A DNA stretch of 64,000 bases from Mariluticola halotolerans (GTDB lineage: Bacteria > Pseudomonadota > Alphaproteobacteria > Rhizobiales > Devosiaceae): the NCBI RefSeq assembly GCF_021611515.1, contig NZ_CP090960.1, forward strand, positions 372,001-436,000, written 5' to 3'. Both the position numbers and the translations under genes were made by a program. The notes under the pieces are model-generated. The model had not been told where the DNA came from. It searched no databases and was given only the letters and a program-made list of their open reading frames with translations. Each line of letters opens with the position of its first letter. The stretch's first letter is position 1. Positions 33,438-42,371 of this stretch are shown here, one piece after another.

Positions 33438-34442
33438 ATGACCTTGTCTCAAGCACATAAATTCTCCATCGCGCCCATGATGGACTGGACGGATCGGCAT
33501 TGCCGGTATTTTCACCGCGTGCTGAGCCGGCACACGCTGTTATTTACCGAGATGGTGACCAGTGCGGCGGTGGTGCATGGGGATCGGGCGCGGCTGTTGG
33601 GGTTTGACCAGAGCGAGCATCCGGTGGCGATGCAGCTGGGCGGGTCTGATGCGGCGGAGCTGGCCGTTGCGGCGCGGATTTGTGCTGATTATGGCTATGA
33701 CGAAATCAATCTCAATGTCGGGTGTCCCTCTGACCGGGTGCAGTCGGGGCGGTTTGGGGCCTGTTTGATGGCGGAGCCTGAGCTTGTCGCTGATTGCGTG
33801 CGGGCGATGAAGGATGTGACGGATTTGCCGGTTACGGTGAAATGCCGGATCGGGATTGACGATCAGGATACCGAAGAAGCGCTGGACCGGTTCGCTGATG
33901 CCATGGTGGGCGCCGGGGTGGATGCGCTTTATGTGCATGCGCGCAAGGCGTGGTTGCAGGGGCTGAGCCCCAAGGAGAACCGGGACATTCCGCCGCTGGA
34001 TTATGACCGGGTTTACCGGTTGGCTGCGCGGCTGGCACCCTTGCCGGTGATGATCAATGGCGGGATTGAAACCCTTGATGCGAGCGTTGCGCATTTGCAG
34101 CACACATCCGGGGTCATGCTCGGGCGGGCGGCGTATCGGAACCCGATGATCCTTGCCGAGGTGGATGCGGCCATTTTTGGCGAAACAGCGGCGCCGGTGG
34201 GCTTCGATGCGGTTATCGATGCGATGATCGATTATACGGCTGAGGCCTTAGCGCAGGGTGTGCGGGTCAACCAGATCACCCGGCATATGCTGGGGCTGGC
34301 CAATGGGCTGCCGGGCGCCCGGCGCTTCCGGCAGATCATGAGCGTGGATGCGTGCAAGCCGGGCGCCGGGCCCGATGTGCTGCGCCGCGCCCGCGATGCG
34401 GTGAGCGCACGGCAGGACGCGGATGTGGCGGAGCTGGTTTAA
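33438..34442 (+). CDS. dusA: tRNA-dihydrouridine(20/20a) synthase DusA
   Basis: This is 334 residues. It has SIAPMMDWTDRHCRYFHRVL, the DusA-type N-terminus, then NLNVGCPSDRVQSGRFGACLM with the catalytic cysteine, HARKAWLQGLSPKENR and VMLGRAAYRNP in the FMN barrel. It reduces uridine at positions 20/20a of the tRNA D-loop with FMN and NADPH. The ATG at 33438 is used. The 5' end of this gene is a known target of a family of island integrases. It overlaps the DUF302 gene by four bases, tail to tail. Confidence 0.96.
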   Translation: MTLSQAHKFSIAPMMDWTDRHCRYFHRVLSRHTLLFTEMVTSAAVVHGDRARLLGFDQSEHPVAMQLGGSDAAELAVAARICADYGYDEINLNVGCPSDRVQSGRFGACLMAEPELVADCVRAMKDVTDLPVTVKCRIGIDDQDTEEALDRFADAMVGAGVDALYVHARKAWLQGLSPKENRDIPPLDYDRVYRLAARLAPLPVMINGGIETLDASVAHLQHTSGVMLGRAAYRNPMILAEVDAAIFGETAAPVGFDAVIDAMIDYTAEALAQGVRVNQITRHMLGLANGLPGARRFRQIMSVDACKPGAGPDVLRRARDAVSARQDADVAELV

Positions 34443-34825
34443 AGACCGGCGATGACCCGCTCAAGGCGATCACGGACGTCCCCGGCTATCTCGGCCAGAT
34501 CCGGATTGGTAATGGCTGACATGGATGCGGCAGGATCGACGGCGGAAATTTCGGTTTTGCCATTGCCGGCATCCTGTACGACGACATTGCATGGCAACAT
34601 TGTGCCGATCTTGTCTTCGGCCAGCAGGGCCTTGTGGGCAAAGCCGGGATTGCAGGCGCCCAGAATGCGGTAGGGTCGGAAATCGACGTCGATTTTCTTT
34701 TTCAATGTCGCCTGCACATCAATCTCGGTGAGGATGCCGAAACCTTCGGCAGCAAGCGCTTCGGTTACCCGCGCGATGGCTGGGTCCATTGCCATGTCGA
34801 GGGTCTTGGAGAAGTGATAGGTCAT
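34439..34825 (-). CDS. DUF302 domain protein
   Basis: This is 128 residues with the DUF302 pattern: KTLDMAMDPAIARVTEALAAEGFGILTEIDVQATLKK split into helix and strand, YRILGACNPGFAHKAL at the centre and LPCNVVVQD after it. The fold binds small ligands in structural studies, but no function is assigned. It is a single gene with its own promoter region, convergent with dusA. Confidence 0.88.
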   Translation of the reverse strand: MTYHFSKTLDMAMDPAIARVTEALAAEGFGILTEIDVQATLKKKIDVDFRPYRILGACNPGFAHKALLAEDKIGTMLPCNVVVQDAGNGKTEISAVDPAASMSAITNPDLAEIAGDVRDRLERVIAGL

Positions 34826-34934
34826 GCGGTCCGCTCCCGGTGTTTAATATCATGTTCTGCTAATATAGTGTGTGTGAACGATATTCCAAGAGCTGGGCGG
34901 TTTTCAGGCGGGGCTGGATTGAGGGTGAGGCCGC

Positions 34935-35621
34935 CTAGTCGCGCAATTCCAAAGCGTCATTGCTGACAGCATAGCCAGACAGCGTTTCCAGGAAGGTCAT
35001 GCCCAGCAAGCTGGTTTCCAGCGCGTCTTCACCTGCAACAAAGGCCCGAATGTTCCGGCGTTCAATGTCGCCAACCCGGATGGTATTAATCCGGGTAAGG
35101 GCTGCACGGCCAACGCCATTGGCCGTTTGCACATCAAGATCAAACCGCAGATTACGGGTATCGATGCCTGCGGCTTCAGCATCGGCCAGGGTCAGGACCA
35201 CGGCGGAGGCGCCGGTGTCGAAAATCATCGGCCGGGCAACGTCGTTGATGGTGACATCCAGGCGAAAGGAGCCGCCAAACCGGCGATGAAAGGTTGCGCT
35301 GCTGCCGTCGGCACTGACAACGGCGCTGCCGGGTGAAAACTCGGCCATGACGCGATTGCCCACACGCGTGAGGTCGTGCCGATAGGTGTAGCCGATGGCA
35401 ATGACGCCGAAAATACCCAGCCAGAGCGTGATATTGACCATAATCTGGGACAGACGCTGACGCCGCCCGAACGCGCCGCCGGCGACGAGAATCAGAATAA
35501 GTACCAGCGGGATGACCTGGGCGGTCTGATCCTGGGTGAGGCCTACAAGGCTACCGGCGTCTGCCGCAATGACCAGCGCAAGGCCAGCGGCAACCAAAAG
35601 GGCTACGCCAATAAACAACAT
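34935..35621 (-). CDS. Membrane-anchored retropepsin-like aspartic protease (TIGR02281 type)
   Basis: This is 228 residues. Two or three hydrophobic segments occupy the first ~80 residues, then comes a periplasmic domain with a single aspartic-protease motif FDTGAS and the downstream hydrophobic NGVGRAALTRI and SLLGMTFLETLSGY blocks. Such single-motif proteins work as dimers like retroviral proteases; cellular targets are unknown. The gene starts 12 bp after cobS on the same strand, a neighbourhood seen in other alphaproteobacteria. Confidence 0.88.
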   Translation of the reverse strand: MLFIGVALLVAAGLALVIAADAGSLVGLTQDQTAQVIPLVLILILVAGGAFGRRQRLSQIMVNITLWLGIFGVIAIGYTYRHDLTRVGNRVMAEFSPGSAVVSADGSSATFHRRFGGSFRLDVTINDVARPMIFDTGASAVVLTLADAEAAGIDTRNLRFDLDVQTANGVGRAALTRINTIRVGDIERRNIRAFVAGEDALETSLLGMTFLETLSGYAVSNDALELRD

Positions 35622-35633
35622 CCGGCTTCATCC

Positions 35634-36476
35634 TCATATCAGCGGGCCCGCAGTTACAATAAAGGCACTCAATGCGGCAATTTCAAGCAGGGCGTGCAAC
35701 CCGCCAATCAAATCGCCTGTCTGCCCGCCCGTCAGGTGGCGGCAAAGACGGGTCCAGCCCAGTGCCACCAGTGCCTGCAATACCAGCGCAGCCAACAGCC
35801 CCAGTATACCGACGAAAGGTGCCGCGATGATAAATGCAACAAGAATGGCGAAAGCGGCACCGATCAGAAACGGGATGCGGGTGACGCGGCCTGCAGCGGA
35901 TGCGACACCATCACGCCGGGCGGGCGCCAGATTGAGCGGCAGCCAGAGGGCACCGGACCGGGCAAGCATGCCGGTCGCCAGCCAGATGCCGGCGGCGGCG
36001 AGGGGGGAGATTACCAGAAGCGCGGCGAGGGCGCTGACCCGCAACAGGATGTAAAGGCAAAGGGCGGTGACGCCATAGGTGCCATGGCGGCTGTCTTTCA
36101 GGATTTCGAGACGTTGTTCGATGGTGTGTCCGCCAAACAGGCCGTCTGCGCTGTCGGCAATGGCATCTTCGGACATGCCGCCCGTGACAATGACCTGAGC
36201 GGCGACAGCAAGCGCTGCGGCGAATAATGGCGGCATGCCTATTGCCGCGGCGACCAATAACAGCAATACCGGGCCAATGCCGATAACAAGGCTGGTGAAG
36301 GGCAGCGCCGGGGCCATGCGGGCGAGGTTTGGCGCTCCGTGTTCGAAATGGCCTGTGGGCAGCCGGGAATAAAGGCGCAGGCCCATGACAAGGTCGGTCA
36401 GCAGGTTTCGATTGCTGACTTCGGTCTTATTGTCATTGCCAGCACCGGTGCGACTCGACGATTGTTCTGAACCCAA
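35634..36476 (-). CDS. cobS: Adenosylcobinamide-GDP ribazoletransferase
   Basis: This is about 280 residues, a polytopic membrane protein with MGLRLYSRLPTGHFE, then the catalytic acidic motif SEDAIADSADGLFGGHTIE-like and the metal-binding DSRHGTYG. It joins adenosylcobinamide-GDP with alpha-ribazole to make cobalamin (or its phosphate). The start is uncertain: a TTG at 36476 has AGGAG seven bases upstream, while the longest frame begins at another TTG at 36524 with no such site. It is divergent from cobT across 68 bp; no cobalamin riboswitch was found there. Confidence 0.92.
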   Translation of the reverse strand: MGSEQSSSRTGAGNDNKTEVSNRNLLTDLVMGLRLYSRLPTGHFEHGAPNLARMAPALPFTSLVIGIGPVLLLLVAAAIGMPPLFAAALAVAAQVIVTGGMSEDAIADSADGLFGGHTIEQRLEILKDSRHGTYGVTALCLYILLRVSALAALLVISPLAAAGIWLATGMLARSGALWLPLNLAPARRDGVASAAGRVTRIPFLIGAAFAILVAFIIAAPFVGILGLLAALVLQALVALGWTRLCRHLTGGQTGDLIGGLHALLEIAALSAFIVTAGPLI

Positions 36477-36544
36477 TTCTATTCTCCTTGCGGTCGCGAC
36501 ATGCACGCGTCCCACTGAATACAAACATCGCTAATGGAGCAACT

Positions 36545-37582
36545 ATGACCGCTGCGGAACCCACCACTTTGCCAGAGCCTTATGCAGATATTGCCGAGCT
36601 TCTTACCATTGTACCTGACGGGGACGAAACGGCTGTTGAGGCCGTGCGCGCCCGTGACGCACAATTGACAAAGCCTGCCGGTTCCCTGGGGCAGTTGGAA
36701 GGGCTGGTAGAGCATCTTGCGCGCTGGCAGCGCAAGCCAGAACCTGTGATGGATAACCCGATGGTTGCCGTTTTTGCCGGGAATCACGGGGTGACGCAGC
36801 AGGGGGTTTCGCCATTTCCAGCGGAAGTGACGGCGCAGATGGTGAAGAACTTCACCAATGGCGGCGCGGCGATTTCGCAGATTTGTGCGCTGCATGAGTT
36901 GAACCTGCGCGTATTCGAGCTGGCACTGGAGATTCCCACAGGCGATTTTTCGGTGGAGCCGGCCATGGATGACCGGACCTGTGCGGCAACGATCGCTTAT
37001 GGCATGGAAGCCATTGCCGGGGATGTGGACCTGTTGTGCATTGGCGAAATGGGCATTGGCAATACGACAGTGGCGGCGGCCCTTTATGCGGCGATGTTTG
37101 GCGGCAGTGGCGCTGACTGGGTTGGGCGCGGTGCCGGGGTGGATGACGCGGGGCTTGCCCGCAAGGCCAATGTGGTCAATGCGGGACTGGCTTTGCATGC
37201 CGCGGAATCGCGGCATCCGCTTGAATTGCTGGCCCGGCTGGGTGGGCGCGAAATTGCGGCCATGCTGGGGGCGCTGATCGCCACGCGGCACAAGAATATT
37301 CCGGTTATCATTGACGGGTTTGTGGCGACGTCGGCAGCGGCGATTGCCTATGCGGTCAATCCCGCAGCGCTTGATCATTGCATCTTTGCGCATGCTTCTG
37401 CTGAAACCGGGCACCACAAGGCACTGGAGCATATGCAGAAGAAGGCATTGCTGGATCTGGGCATGCGGCTGGGCGAGGGGAGCGGGGCTGCGCTGGCGGC
37501 GGTGCTTGCGAAGACGGCGCTGCACCTGCACCGGAAAATGGCGACATTTGAAGAAGCGGCGGTGGCGACCAAGGCGCATTAG
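36545..37582 (+). CDS. cobT: Nicotinate-nucleotide-dimethylbenzimidazole phosphoribosyltransferase
   Basis: This is 345 residues. It has GSLGQLEGLVEHLARWQ, FAGNHGVTQQGVSPFP with the substrate loop, FTNGGAAISQI, the IGEMGIGNTTVAAAL motif with the catalytic glutamate region, and GRGAGVDDAGL. It makes alpha-ribazole phosphate, supplying the lower ligand for CobS opposite. The start at 36545 has GGAG five bases upstream; the frame from 36488 has none. Confidence 0.95.
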   Translation: MTAAEPTTLPEPYADIAELLTIVPDGDETAVEAVRARDAQLTKPAGSLGQLEGLVEHLARWQRKPEPVMDNPMVAVFAGNHGVTQQGVSPFPAEVTAQMVKNFTNGGAAISQICALHELNLRVFELALEIPTGDFSVEPAMDDRTCAATIAYGMEAIAGDVDLLCIGEMGIGNTTVAAALYAAMFGGSGADWVGRGAGVDDAGLARKANVVNAGLALHAAESRHPLELLARLGGREIAAMLGALIATRHKNIPVIIDGFVATSAAAIAYAVNPAALDHCIFAHASAETGHHKALEHMQKKALLDLGMRLGEGSGAALAAVLAKTALHLHRKMATFEEAAVATKAH

Positions 37583-37682
37583 GCGGTTGGGTTGAATGGG
37601 GGCGGTATTTGCCGCCTCTGGATTGAAGCTCGCGATGAAGGTTGAAGGGTTTGGGGGTCTTCTCATCCTGATCTTTCTCCTT

Positions 37683-37762
37683 CCCTCGTCCTGAGCCTGT
37701 CGAAGGATGGGCGACGGGTGCGGTGTGGAAACCCTCGCCCTTCGACAGGCTCAGGATGAGGG
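37683..37762. repeat. Palindromic repeat family A (copy 1)
   Basis: Arms with the core CTGAGCCTGTCGAAGG and its complement CCTTCGACAGGCTCAG, one mismatch at the ends, separated by about 35 bp. Other copies are at 38526-38556 (single arm) and 63087-63166. Confidence 0.85.
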
Positions 37763-37800
37763 TTTGGGGTCCACATTGCGTCTGGTCCATTCTCCTTTTT

Positions 37801-37870
37801 GCCCGGACTTGATCCGGGCATCCATGCGATGTGGTTGGTATCGTATGGACCCTCGGGTCAAGCCCGAGGG
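37801..37870. repeat. Palindromic repeat family B (copy 1)
   Basis: Two small hairpins in tandem, GCCCGG-N7-CCGGGC and CCCTCGGGTCA/CCGAGGG, linked by TCCATGCGATGTGG-like sequence. Near-identical copies are at 38588-38657 and 63205-63274. Confidence 0.85.
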
Positions 37871-37924
37871 AGAAGGAAGAGAGAGGTGCCATTTGTTGTC
37901 CTTGTTCCTTCGTCCAATCCACCA

Positions 37925-38033
37925 CGTCATTCCCGCGCAGGCGGGAATCCAGCAGCGGGCAGTCCCGCCCGCGAAAGACCTCTTCCGCGCCGCCGACGCG
38001 GTGCACTGGATCCCCGCCTGCGCGGGGATGACG
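37925..38033. repeat. Palindromic repeat family C (copy 1)
   Basis: CGTCATTCCCGC...GCGGGAATCCAG at one end and CTGGATCCCCGC...GCGGGGATGACG at the other form a long imperfect inverted repeat of about 108 bp. A second copy lies at 38860-38968. Confidence 0.85.
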
Positions 38034-38124
38034 ATGGGGGTGGTGAGAGAATGCGGTCACCGTAATCGCGCGCACCCCAAATCCCCCGTCAGGCCAAAGA
38101 CCCGACGGTGTCCATAATCAGGCG

Positions 38125-38185
38125 GCATGAGACGGTGCATGGCCCGTCTGAGAGTTAAACAAATGAGACATACACCGTCTCATGC
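38125..38185. other. Perfect 13-bp inverted repeat with 35-bp spacer
   Basis: GCATGAGACGGTG (38125-38137) and CACCGTCTCATGC (38173-38185) are exact complements. It does not belong to repeat families A-D and directly borders the structured segment. No ORF or T-run is attached. Confidence 0.7.
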
Positions 38186-38189
38186 AACC

Positions 38190-38370
38190 GGGGTTTTTGG
38201 CGTGGCCTGTGCTCTTAACTGCGCTGGGGCCCATCCCCGCTCCCTTTCGGAAGTACACCTGCCAACGGGGGCAGGCTGGTCGCGGCACAGTTTTGGCCTT
38301 CCCTGAGGCGACCCCCAAGGAACCCGGTCCCCCTTCACCCCGGACGTTCGTCGCGCCGGCGCCGGTGATG
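38190..38370. ncRNA. Candidate structured RNA or non-coding element
   Basis: An outer stem CTGTGC/GCACAG (38207-38212 with 38285-38290) encloses two hairpins: GGGG/CCCC (38226-38238) and CCTGCC/GGCAGG (38258-38275). This gives a three-way-junction layout in GC-rich DNA with no gene. Cobalamin riboswitch and SRP, tmRNA and RNase P RNA were considered and do not fit. Strand and function are unknown. Confidence 0.3.
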
Positions 38371-38454
38371 TGAAAAGGTGGGATGAGGATAAACGGGGTT
38401 TGGGGAACGTCGATAAGTTTTGTGGAGAAGAAGGTCGCCGGGTTATGTGCATCC

Positions 38455-38496
38455 CGCTCTGGATTGCCGCGCGGCTTCGCCGCTCGCAATGACGAC
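38455..38496. repeat. Palindromic repeat family D (copy 1)
   Basis: TGGATTGCCGCGCGGC and GCCGCTCGCAATGACG enclose TTC; an almost identical copy is at 63020-63058. Confidence 0.8.
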
Positions 38497-38525
38497 GAGG
38501 GATTTGTGATTGGGTTTGCCACTGT

Positions 38526-38556
38526 CCTCATCCTTCGACAGGCTCAGGGTGAGGGT
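38526..38556. repeat. Repeat family A, single arm
   Basis: TCATCCTTCGACAGGCTCAG followed by GGTGAGGG matches one arm of the family A repeat at 37683. Confidence 0.7.
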
Positions 38557-38587
38557 CTTGGAGAGATCTAGCCCTTCACCGCTTTTT

Positions 38588-38657
38588 GCCCGGACTTGAT
38601 CCGGGCATCCATGCGATGTGGCCGGTATCGTATGGACCCTCGGGTCAAGCCCGAGGG
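38588..38657. repeat. Palindromic repeat family B (copy 2)
   Basis: Almost base-for-base identical to 37801-37870, including the 3' extension GAGAAGGAAG. Confidence 0.85.
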
Positions 38658-38705
38658 AGAAGGAAGGGGGAGGTGCCATTTGTTGTCCTATCTCCGATCG
38701 TCATA

Positions 38706-38815
38706 CTCGGGCTTGACCCGAGTACCCATGCGGTGGTGCAGCGACCACGGGTGGGCGTTCCGTCCTTTTGTATTTGCTGGTGGTGGGTCATGGGCCCTCG
38801 GGTCGAGCCCGAGGG
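38706..38815. repeat. Palindromic repeat family B (diverged copy)
   Basis: CTCGGGCTTGACCCGAG at 38706-38722 and CCCTCGGGTCGAGCCCGAGG from 38795 reproduce the hairpins of family B in altered order, about 70 bp apart. Confidence 0.7.
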
Positions 38816-38859
38816 TGACGATCTGGGGGGGAGGGGTTCAGTGTTTGCCACACCCACAA

Positions 38860-38968
38860 CGTCATTCCCGTGAAAACGGGAATCCAGTGCGCCGCGTTGG
38901 TGGTGCTAAAGGCAATTTCTGCGGGCAGGACTGCCCGCCGCTGGATCCCCGCCTGCGCGGGGATGACG
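38860..38968. repeat. Palindromic repeat family C (copy 2)
   Basis: Same ends as the copy at 37925, with the left hairpin reading CCCGTGAAAACGGG. It ends 12 bp from the histidine kinase stop codon. Confidence 0.85.
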
Positions 38969-38979
38969 GTTGGCGGGGG

Positions 38980-40572
38980 TCAGCCGACGTCTGAGTAGAT
39001 TTGCAGACGTTCTGGCCTGTCTTGTACGGCGGCGACGGCGTCCATGGTGCGGGCGCGGGGGAAGGTGGCGATGACTTCGGTGCCGAAACGCAGTTTGGAG
39101 AACAGGTCGAAGCGGCCCTGATGCAGGTCCATGATTTTCTGGACGATAGGCAGGCCGAGACCGGCGCCCTGTTCTGCTGTTTTGTGGGCAAGCGAACCCT
39201 GACCAAAAGACGAGAGGACTGTCTCGATTTCTTCCTGCGGGATGCCGGGGCCATTGTCTTTTACTGAAATATACTGTCCGCCATCGCCACTGCGTTTGAC
39301 GTGCAGTTCGATCTTGCCGGATTGGGGTGTGAACTTGATGGCATTGGACAAGAGATTGAGCACAACCTGGCGGATGGCGCGTTCGTCGCCCCAGAGCTTG
39401 GGCAGGTCTTCGTCAAAGCTGGCCACCAGTTCGATGGTTTTGGCGTCGGCGCGGATTTCCAGCATGCGGCGGCAATCTTCGGCGATGTCGGTAAGGCGGA
39501 TGGCTTCTTCGTTGAGTTCGTATTTGCCCGCCTCGATGCGGCTGAGATCGAGCAGCTCGTTGATCAGGTTGAGCAGGTGCTGGCCGCTGCTGTGAATGTC
39601 GGCGGCATATTCCTTGTATTGCGGCACCTGATGGGGGCCGAGCAATTCGGATTTCAGAACCTCGGAAAAGCCGATAATGGCGTTGAGCGGTGTGCGCAGC
39701 TCGTGGCTCATGGTGGCGAGGAAGTTGGACTTGGCGATATTGGCCTGTTCTGCCTGACGCCGGGCCTCGTCGGACATGGTCTGGGCTTCCTGCAACTCAA
39801 AGATCAGCGCGTCTTTTTCGGCGCGGTGCTTGAAGGTGCCAAGTTCTGACTGGTGCAACTGGCGGGCAAGGGAGATGAAGAAGATCTCGCCGCCAAGCGC
39901 CACGGCCACCAGAGTGTAATTGAGAATGCCGCCGGCCTGGAGCAGGGCGGCGCAGACGGTGATGGTAACCGGCAGGGTGCTGGCCAGAGTGGCCTTGGGC
40001 AGGGTGCGGGTGGAGAAGGCGTTGGTGGCGATGCCGATGAGCAGCATGGCGAACATGATGACCGTCAGGCTTTCGACACTGCTGGTGAGGGCGAAAAGTG
40101 ACAACGTGGCCCAGGCGACACCGTAAAAGATCTCTGCGGCGACAAGTGTGGTGACCCAGCGGTGAATGTTCTGGCGTGAATCGACTGCGTTTTTGAAGCT
40201 GTGGCAGAGAAACACGACCAGCATGTTGGCGGATATGACCATGGCGCACCAGGCCGCTGTGACCGGGAAGGGCACCCAGAGACTGGCGAAAACGGCGAGA
40301 ATGACCTGCATGAGCGGCAGGGCGAACGCCGTGGAGAGCCGTGAATTGGCATATTCCTGCAGCAGTTCGTAATCGTAGGAAAGGCGCGTGCCGGAAATGG
40401 AGGTGAGTTTCTGGCGCGCGTCGAAAACTGCACGCTGGGCGCTGCGCTTGGGCGAGCGGCGATCCTGGACCCCGCTTCGCACATCGGTATGAGCCGATTC
40501 AACCGGCATTAAACTACTCTTTTTACTTGGTCTATCCGGCGCGGATTTGCCCCGGTACGCACTGGAATGCAT
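38980..40572 (-). CDS. Sensor histidine kinase (membrane, HisKA-HATPase)
   Basis: This is up to 530 residues. A charged N-terminal tail is followed by about six membrane helices (residues ~80-230), a short coiled coil (HRAEKDALIFELQEAQTMSD), a HisKA box MSHELRTPLNAIIGFSE with the phospho-acceptor at H290, and the ATPase N box LLSNAIKFTP and G1 box DNGPGIP. The G2 box is degenerate (GAGLGLPIVQKIM). There is no receiver domain and no adjacent response regulator, so the partner is elsewhere. The start is uncertain: ATG at 40572 or at 40509. Resembles PdhS/PleC-like orphan kinases. Confidence 0.9.
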   Translation of the reverse strand: MHSSAYRGKSAPDRPSKKSSLMPVESAHTDVRSGVQDRRSPKRSAQRAVFDARQKLTSISGTRLSYDYELLQEYANSRLSTAFALPLMQVILAVFASLWVPFPVTAAWCAMVISANMLVVFLCHSFKNAVDSRQNIHRWVTTLVAAEIFYGVAWATLSLFALTSSVESLTVIMFAMLLIGIATNAFSTRTLPKATLASTLPVTITVCAALLQAGGILNYTLVAVALGGEIFFISLARQLHQSELGTFKHRAEKDALIFELQEAQTMSDEARRQAEQANIAKSNFLATMSHELRTPLNAIIGFSEVLKSELLGPHQVPQYKEYAADIHSSGQHLLNLINELLDLSRIEAGKYELNEEAIRLTDIAEDCRRMLEIRADAKTIELVASFDEDLPKLWGDERAIRQVVLNLLSNAIKFTPQSGKIELHVKRSGDGGQYISVKDNGPGIPQEEIETVLSSFGQGSLAHKTAEQGAGLGLPIVQKIMDLHQGRFDLFSKLRFGTEVIATFPRARTMDAVAAVQDRPERLQIYSDVG

Positions 40573-40746
40573 ATTGCCAGCGTGTGGTTAACGCGCGGTT
40601 GACGTGGGGAATTGCCCTACTGGTTCGTTAACCGGTTCTTGTGCTAGATTTGCAAGATAATTGCGCGAACGGCCGTTCAGTGGCAGTCAATGAGGCTGTT
40701 GGGCGGAAATTTTTGCCAAAATTGAAATTTGAATCCCGGAGTTGAA

Positions 40747-41226
40747 ATGGCGCTGGACAAAATCGATCGTAAAATTCTGGCCTTGCTGCAGAAAGATGCC
40801 ACCACACCCGTGGCCGAGATCGGCCGCAAGGTGGGGCTGTCCACAACGCCATGCTGGCGCCGGATTCAAAAGATGGAAGAAGACGGAGTTATCCGTCGCC
40901 GGGTGGCGGTGCTTGATCCGCAAAAGGTCAATGCCGGTGTGACGGTGTTCGTCGCCGTGCGGACCAATGAGCATAATGATGCCTGGATGCACAAGTTTGC
41001 CAGCGTGGTGGATGAGTTCAGCGAGGTGGTGGAATTCTATCGCATGAGCGGCGAGGTGGATTACCTGTTGCGCGTGGTGGTGCCGGACATTCAGGCGTTT
41101 GACAGTTTTTACAAGAAACTGATCTCGAAGATTGCGCTGAGCGATGTCAGTTCGTCGTTTGCCATGGGGCAGATCAAATACACTACGGCGCTGCCGCTGG
41201 AATATATCCCCATCGACGAGGAATAG
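40747..41226 (+). CDS. Lrp/AsnC family transcriptional regulator
   Basis: This is 159 residues. The N-terminal helix-turn-helix (LDKIDRKILALLQKDATTPV, then LSTTPCWRRIQKMEEDGVI) precedes a RAM effector domain with SGEVDYLLRVVVPDIQAFD. The ATG at 40747 follows GGAGTTGAA; the frame six codons upstream was rejected. It is the size of typical amino-acid-responsive regulators. It is convergent with moaA, ending two bases from it. Confidence 0.92.
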   Translation: MALDKIDRKILALLQKDATTPVAEIGRKVGLSTTPCWRRIQKMEEDGVIRRRVAVLDPQKVNAGVTVFVAVRTNEHNDAWMHKFASVVDEFSEVVEFYRMSGEVDYLLRVVVPDIQAFDSFYKKLISKIALSDVSSSFAMGQIKYTTALPLEYIPIDEE

Positions 41227-41228
41227 GC

Positions 41229-42248
41229 CTAGCCGCCTGTGACTGACATGTGACGGGTGACGGCGGGGCCTGTGTGGGCCCTGTCGATGATGAAGTCATG
41301 ACCCTTGGGTTTGAGAACCATGGCGCGGTCGAGGGCTGCATTGAGGCCTTCAACGCCGCTGGTACGCAGGGCTTCGCGCAGGTTCACATTATCATCCTGA
41401 CCAAGGCACATGAACAATTCGCCGGTGCAGGTGAGACGGACACGGTTGCAGCTTTCGCAGAAATTGTGGCTCATCGGGGTGATGAAACCGAGTTCGCCGC
41501 CGGTTTCCGCGACGCGGAAATAGCGCGCCGGGCCGCCGGTTTTCTTGGCCAGACGCTCGAGCGTGAATTGTTGCATCAGCGTGTCGCGGACCTCGGTCAG
41601 CGGCAGATGGGCTTCAACCCGGTCCATGCCCACGTCGCCGAGCGGCATGGCTTCGATCAGGGTGAGGCCGCAGCCGCGGGCATGGGCCCATGTGAGCATG
41701 GGGGCGATTTCGGCATCGTTGACGCCGCGCATGGCGACCATGTTGATTTTGACCGACAGGCCGGCGGCCTGGGCGGCATCAATGCCCTCCATCACTTTTG
41801 TGAGGTCACCGCGCCGGGTGATTTGCGCAAAGCGGGCCGGGTCCAGTGTGTCGAGCGACACATTGATGCGTTTGACGCCGTGTTGCGCCAGTTGCGGGGC
41901 GAAGCGGGAGAGCTGGCTGCCATTGGTTGTGAGGGTGAGTTCCTCAAGGGCGCCGGTTTTGAGGTGGGCCGAGAGATTGCCAACAAGCTGCATGATGTCG
42001 CGGCGCACGAGCGGTTCGCCGCCGGTGAGGCGCAATTTGCGCACGCCGCGGGCAATGAAGGCGCTGGCGATCGTGTCGATTTCTTCGAAACTCAATACGT
42101 CGCGCTTGGGCAGGAACTGCATGTTTTCGGCCATGCAATAGGTGCACCGGAAGTCACACCGGTCGGTGACCGAAATGCGCAAATAGGTGACCTGACGGCC
42201 ATAGGTGTCGACCAGCGGTGTGGTGTCGATGGGCGCGAAGCTGTTCAT
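41229..42248 (-). CDS. moaA: GTP 3',8-cyclase MoaA
   Basis: This is 339 residues. The radical-SAM cluster motif is CDFRCTYC, followed by [11 protein letters not shown] for SAM binding. The C-terminal 4Fe-4S cluster is held by [11 protein letters not shown] and a later CLG, and the protein ends VTGG, the conserved double glycine tail. It starts molybdopterin synthesis from GTP together with MoaC, which is not in the window. Monocistronic here. Confidence 0.96.
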   Translation of the reverse strand: MNSFAPIDTTPLVDTYGRQVTYLRISVTDRCDFRCTYCMAENMQFLPKRDVLSFEEIDTIASAFIARGVRKLRLTGGEPLVRRDIMQLVGNLSAHLKTGALEELTLTTNGSQLSRFAPQLAQHGVKRINVSLDTLDPARFAQITRRGDLTKVMEGIDAAQAAGLSVKINMVAMRGVNDAEIAPMLTWAHARGCGLTLIEAMPLGDVGMDRVEAHLPLTEVRDTLMQQFTLERLAKKTGGPARYFRVAETGGELGFITPMSHNFCESCNRVRLTCTGELFMCLGQDDNVNLREALRTSGVEGLNAALDRAMVLKPKGHDFIIDRAHTGPAVTRHMSVTGG

Positions 42249-42320
42249 GAAGCTACATTATAGGCTCGGCGTTTATCTGCAAGCCGGACAATGCGCGTTT
42301 GGTGCGGCAGTTGGCAAAGA

Positions 42321-42344
42321 AAAAGGCCGGCTTGAAAGCCGACC
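42321..42344 (-). terminator. Rho-independent terminator of the L,D-transpeptidase gene
   Basis: On the minus strand GGTCGGC-N6-GCCGGCC is followed by TTTTTCTTT, 28 bp past the stop codon at 42372. Confidence 0.8.
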
Positions 42345-42371
42345 TTGAATTTGTTGTCTGAAATCGGGTGC

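Larger units (their letters stand above)
37583..38979. other. 1.4-kb intergenic repeat nest, no protein gene
   Basis: The gap holds several copies of four palindromic repeat families plus a structured segment near 38.2 kb. The open frames across it arise from the repeats themselves (peptides like PRAGGDP or LDPGIHA) and are not considered genes. Confidence 0.8.

Noticed and set aside
36477-36544. Riboswitch or regulator site between cobS and cobT
   Set aside because: Only 68 bp, no recognisable box or dyad.
36479-37666. 395-codon minus-strand frame opposite cobT
   Set aside because: Antisense shadow of a clear cobT gene; no domain, no ribosome site.
37356-38075. 239-codon minus-strand frame across the repeat nest
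   Set aside because: Made of repeat-derived peptides and the antisense of cobT.
38130-38370. Cobalamin riboswitch near cobS/cobT
   Set aside because: Some short words resemble B12 elements, but the B12 box is absent, and no B12 gene lies directly downstream on either strand.
41250-42263. 337-codon plus-strand frame opposite moaA
   Set aside because: moaA carries all cluster cysteines; the opposite frame is low-complexity antisense.
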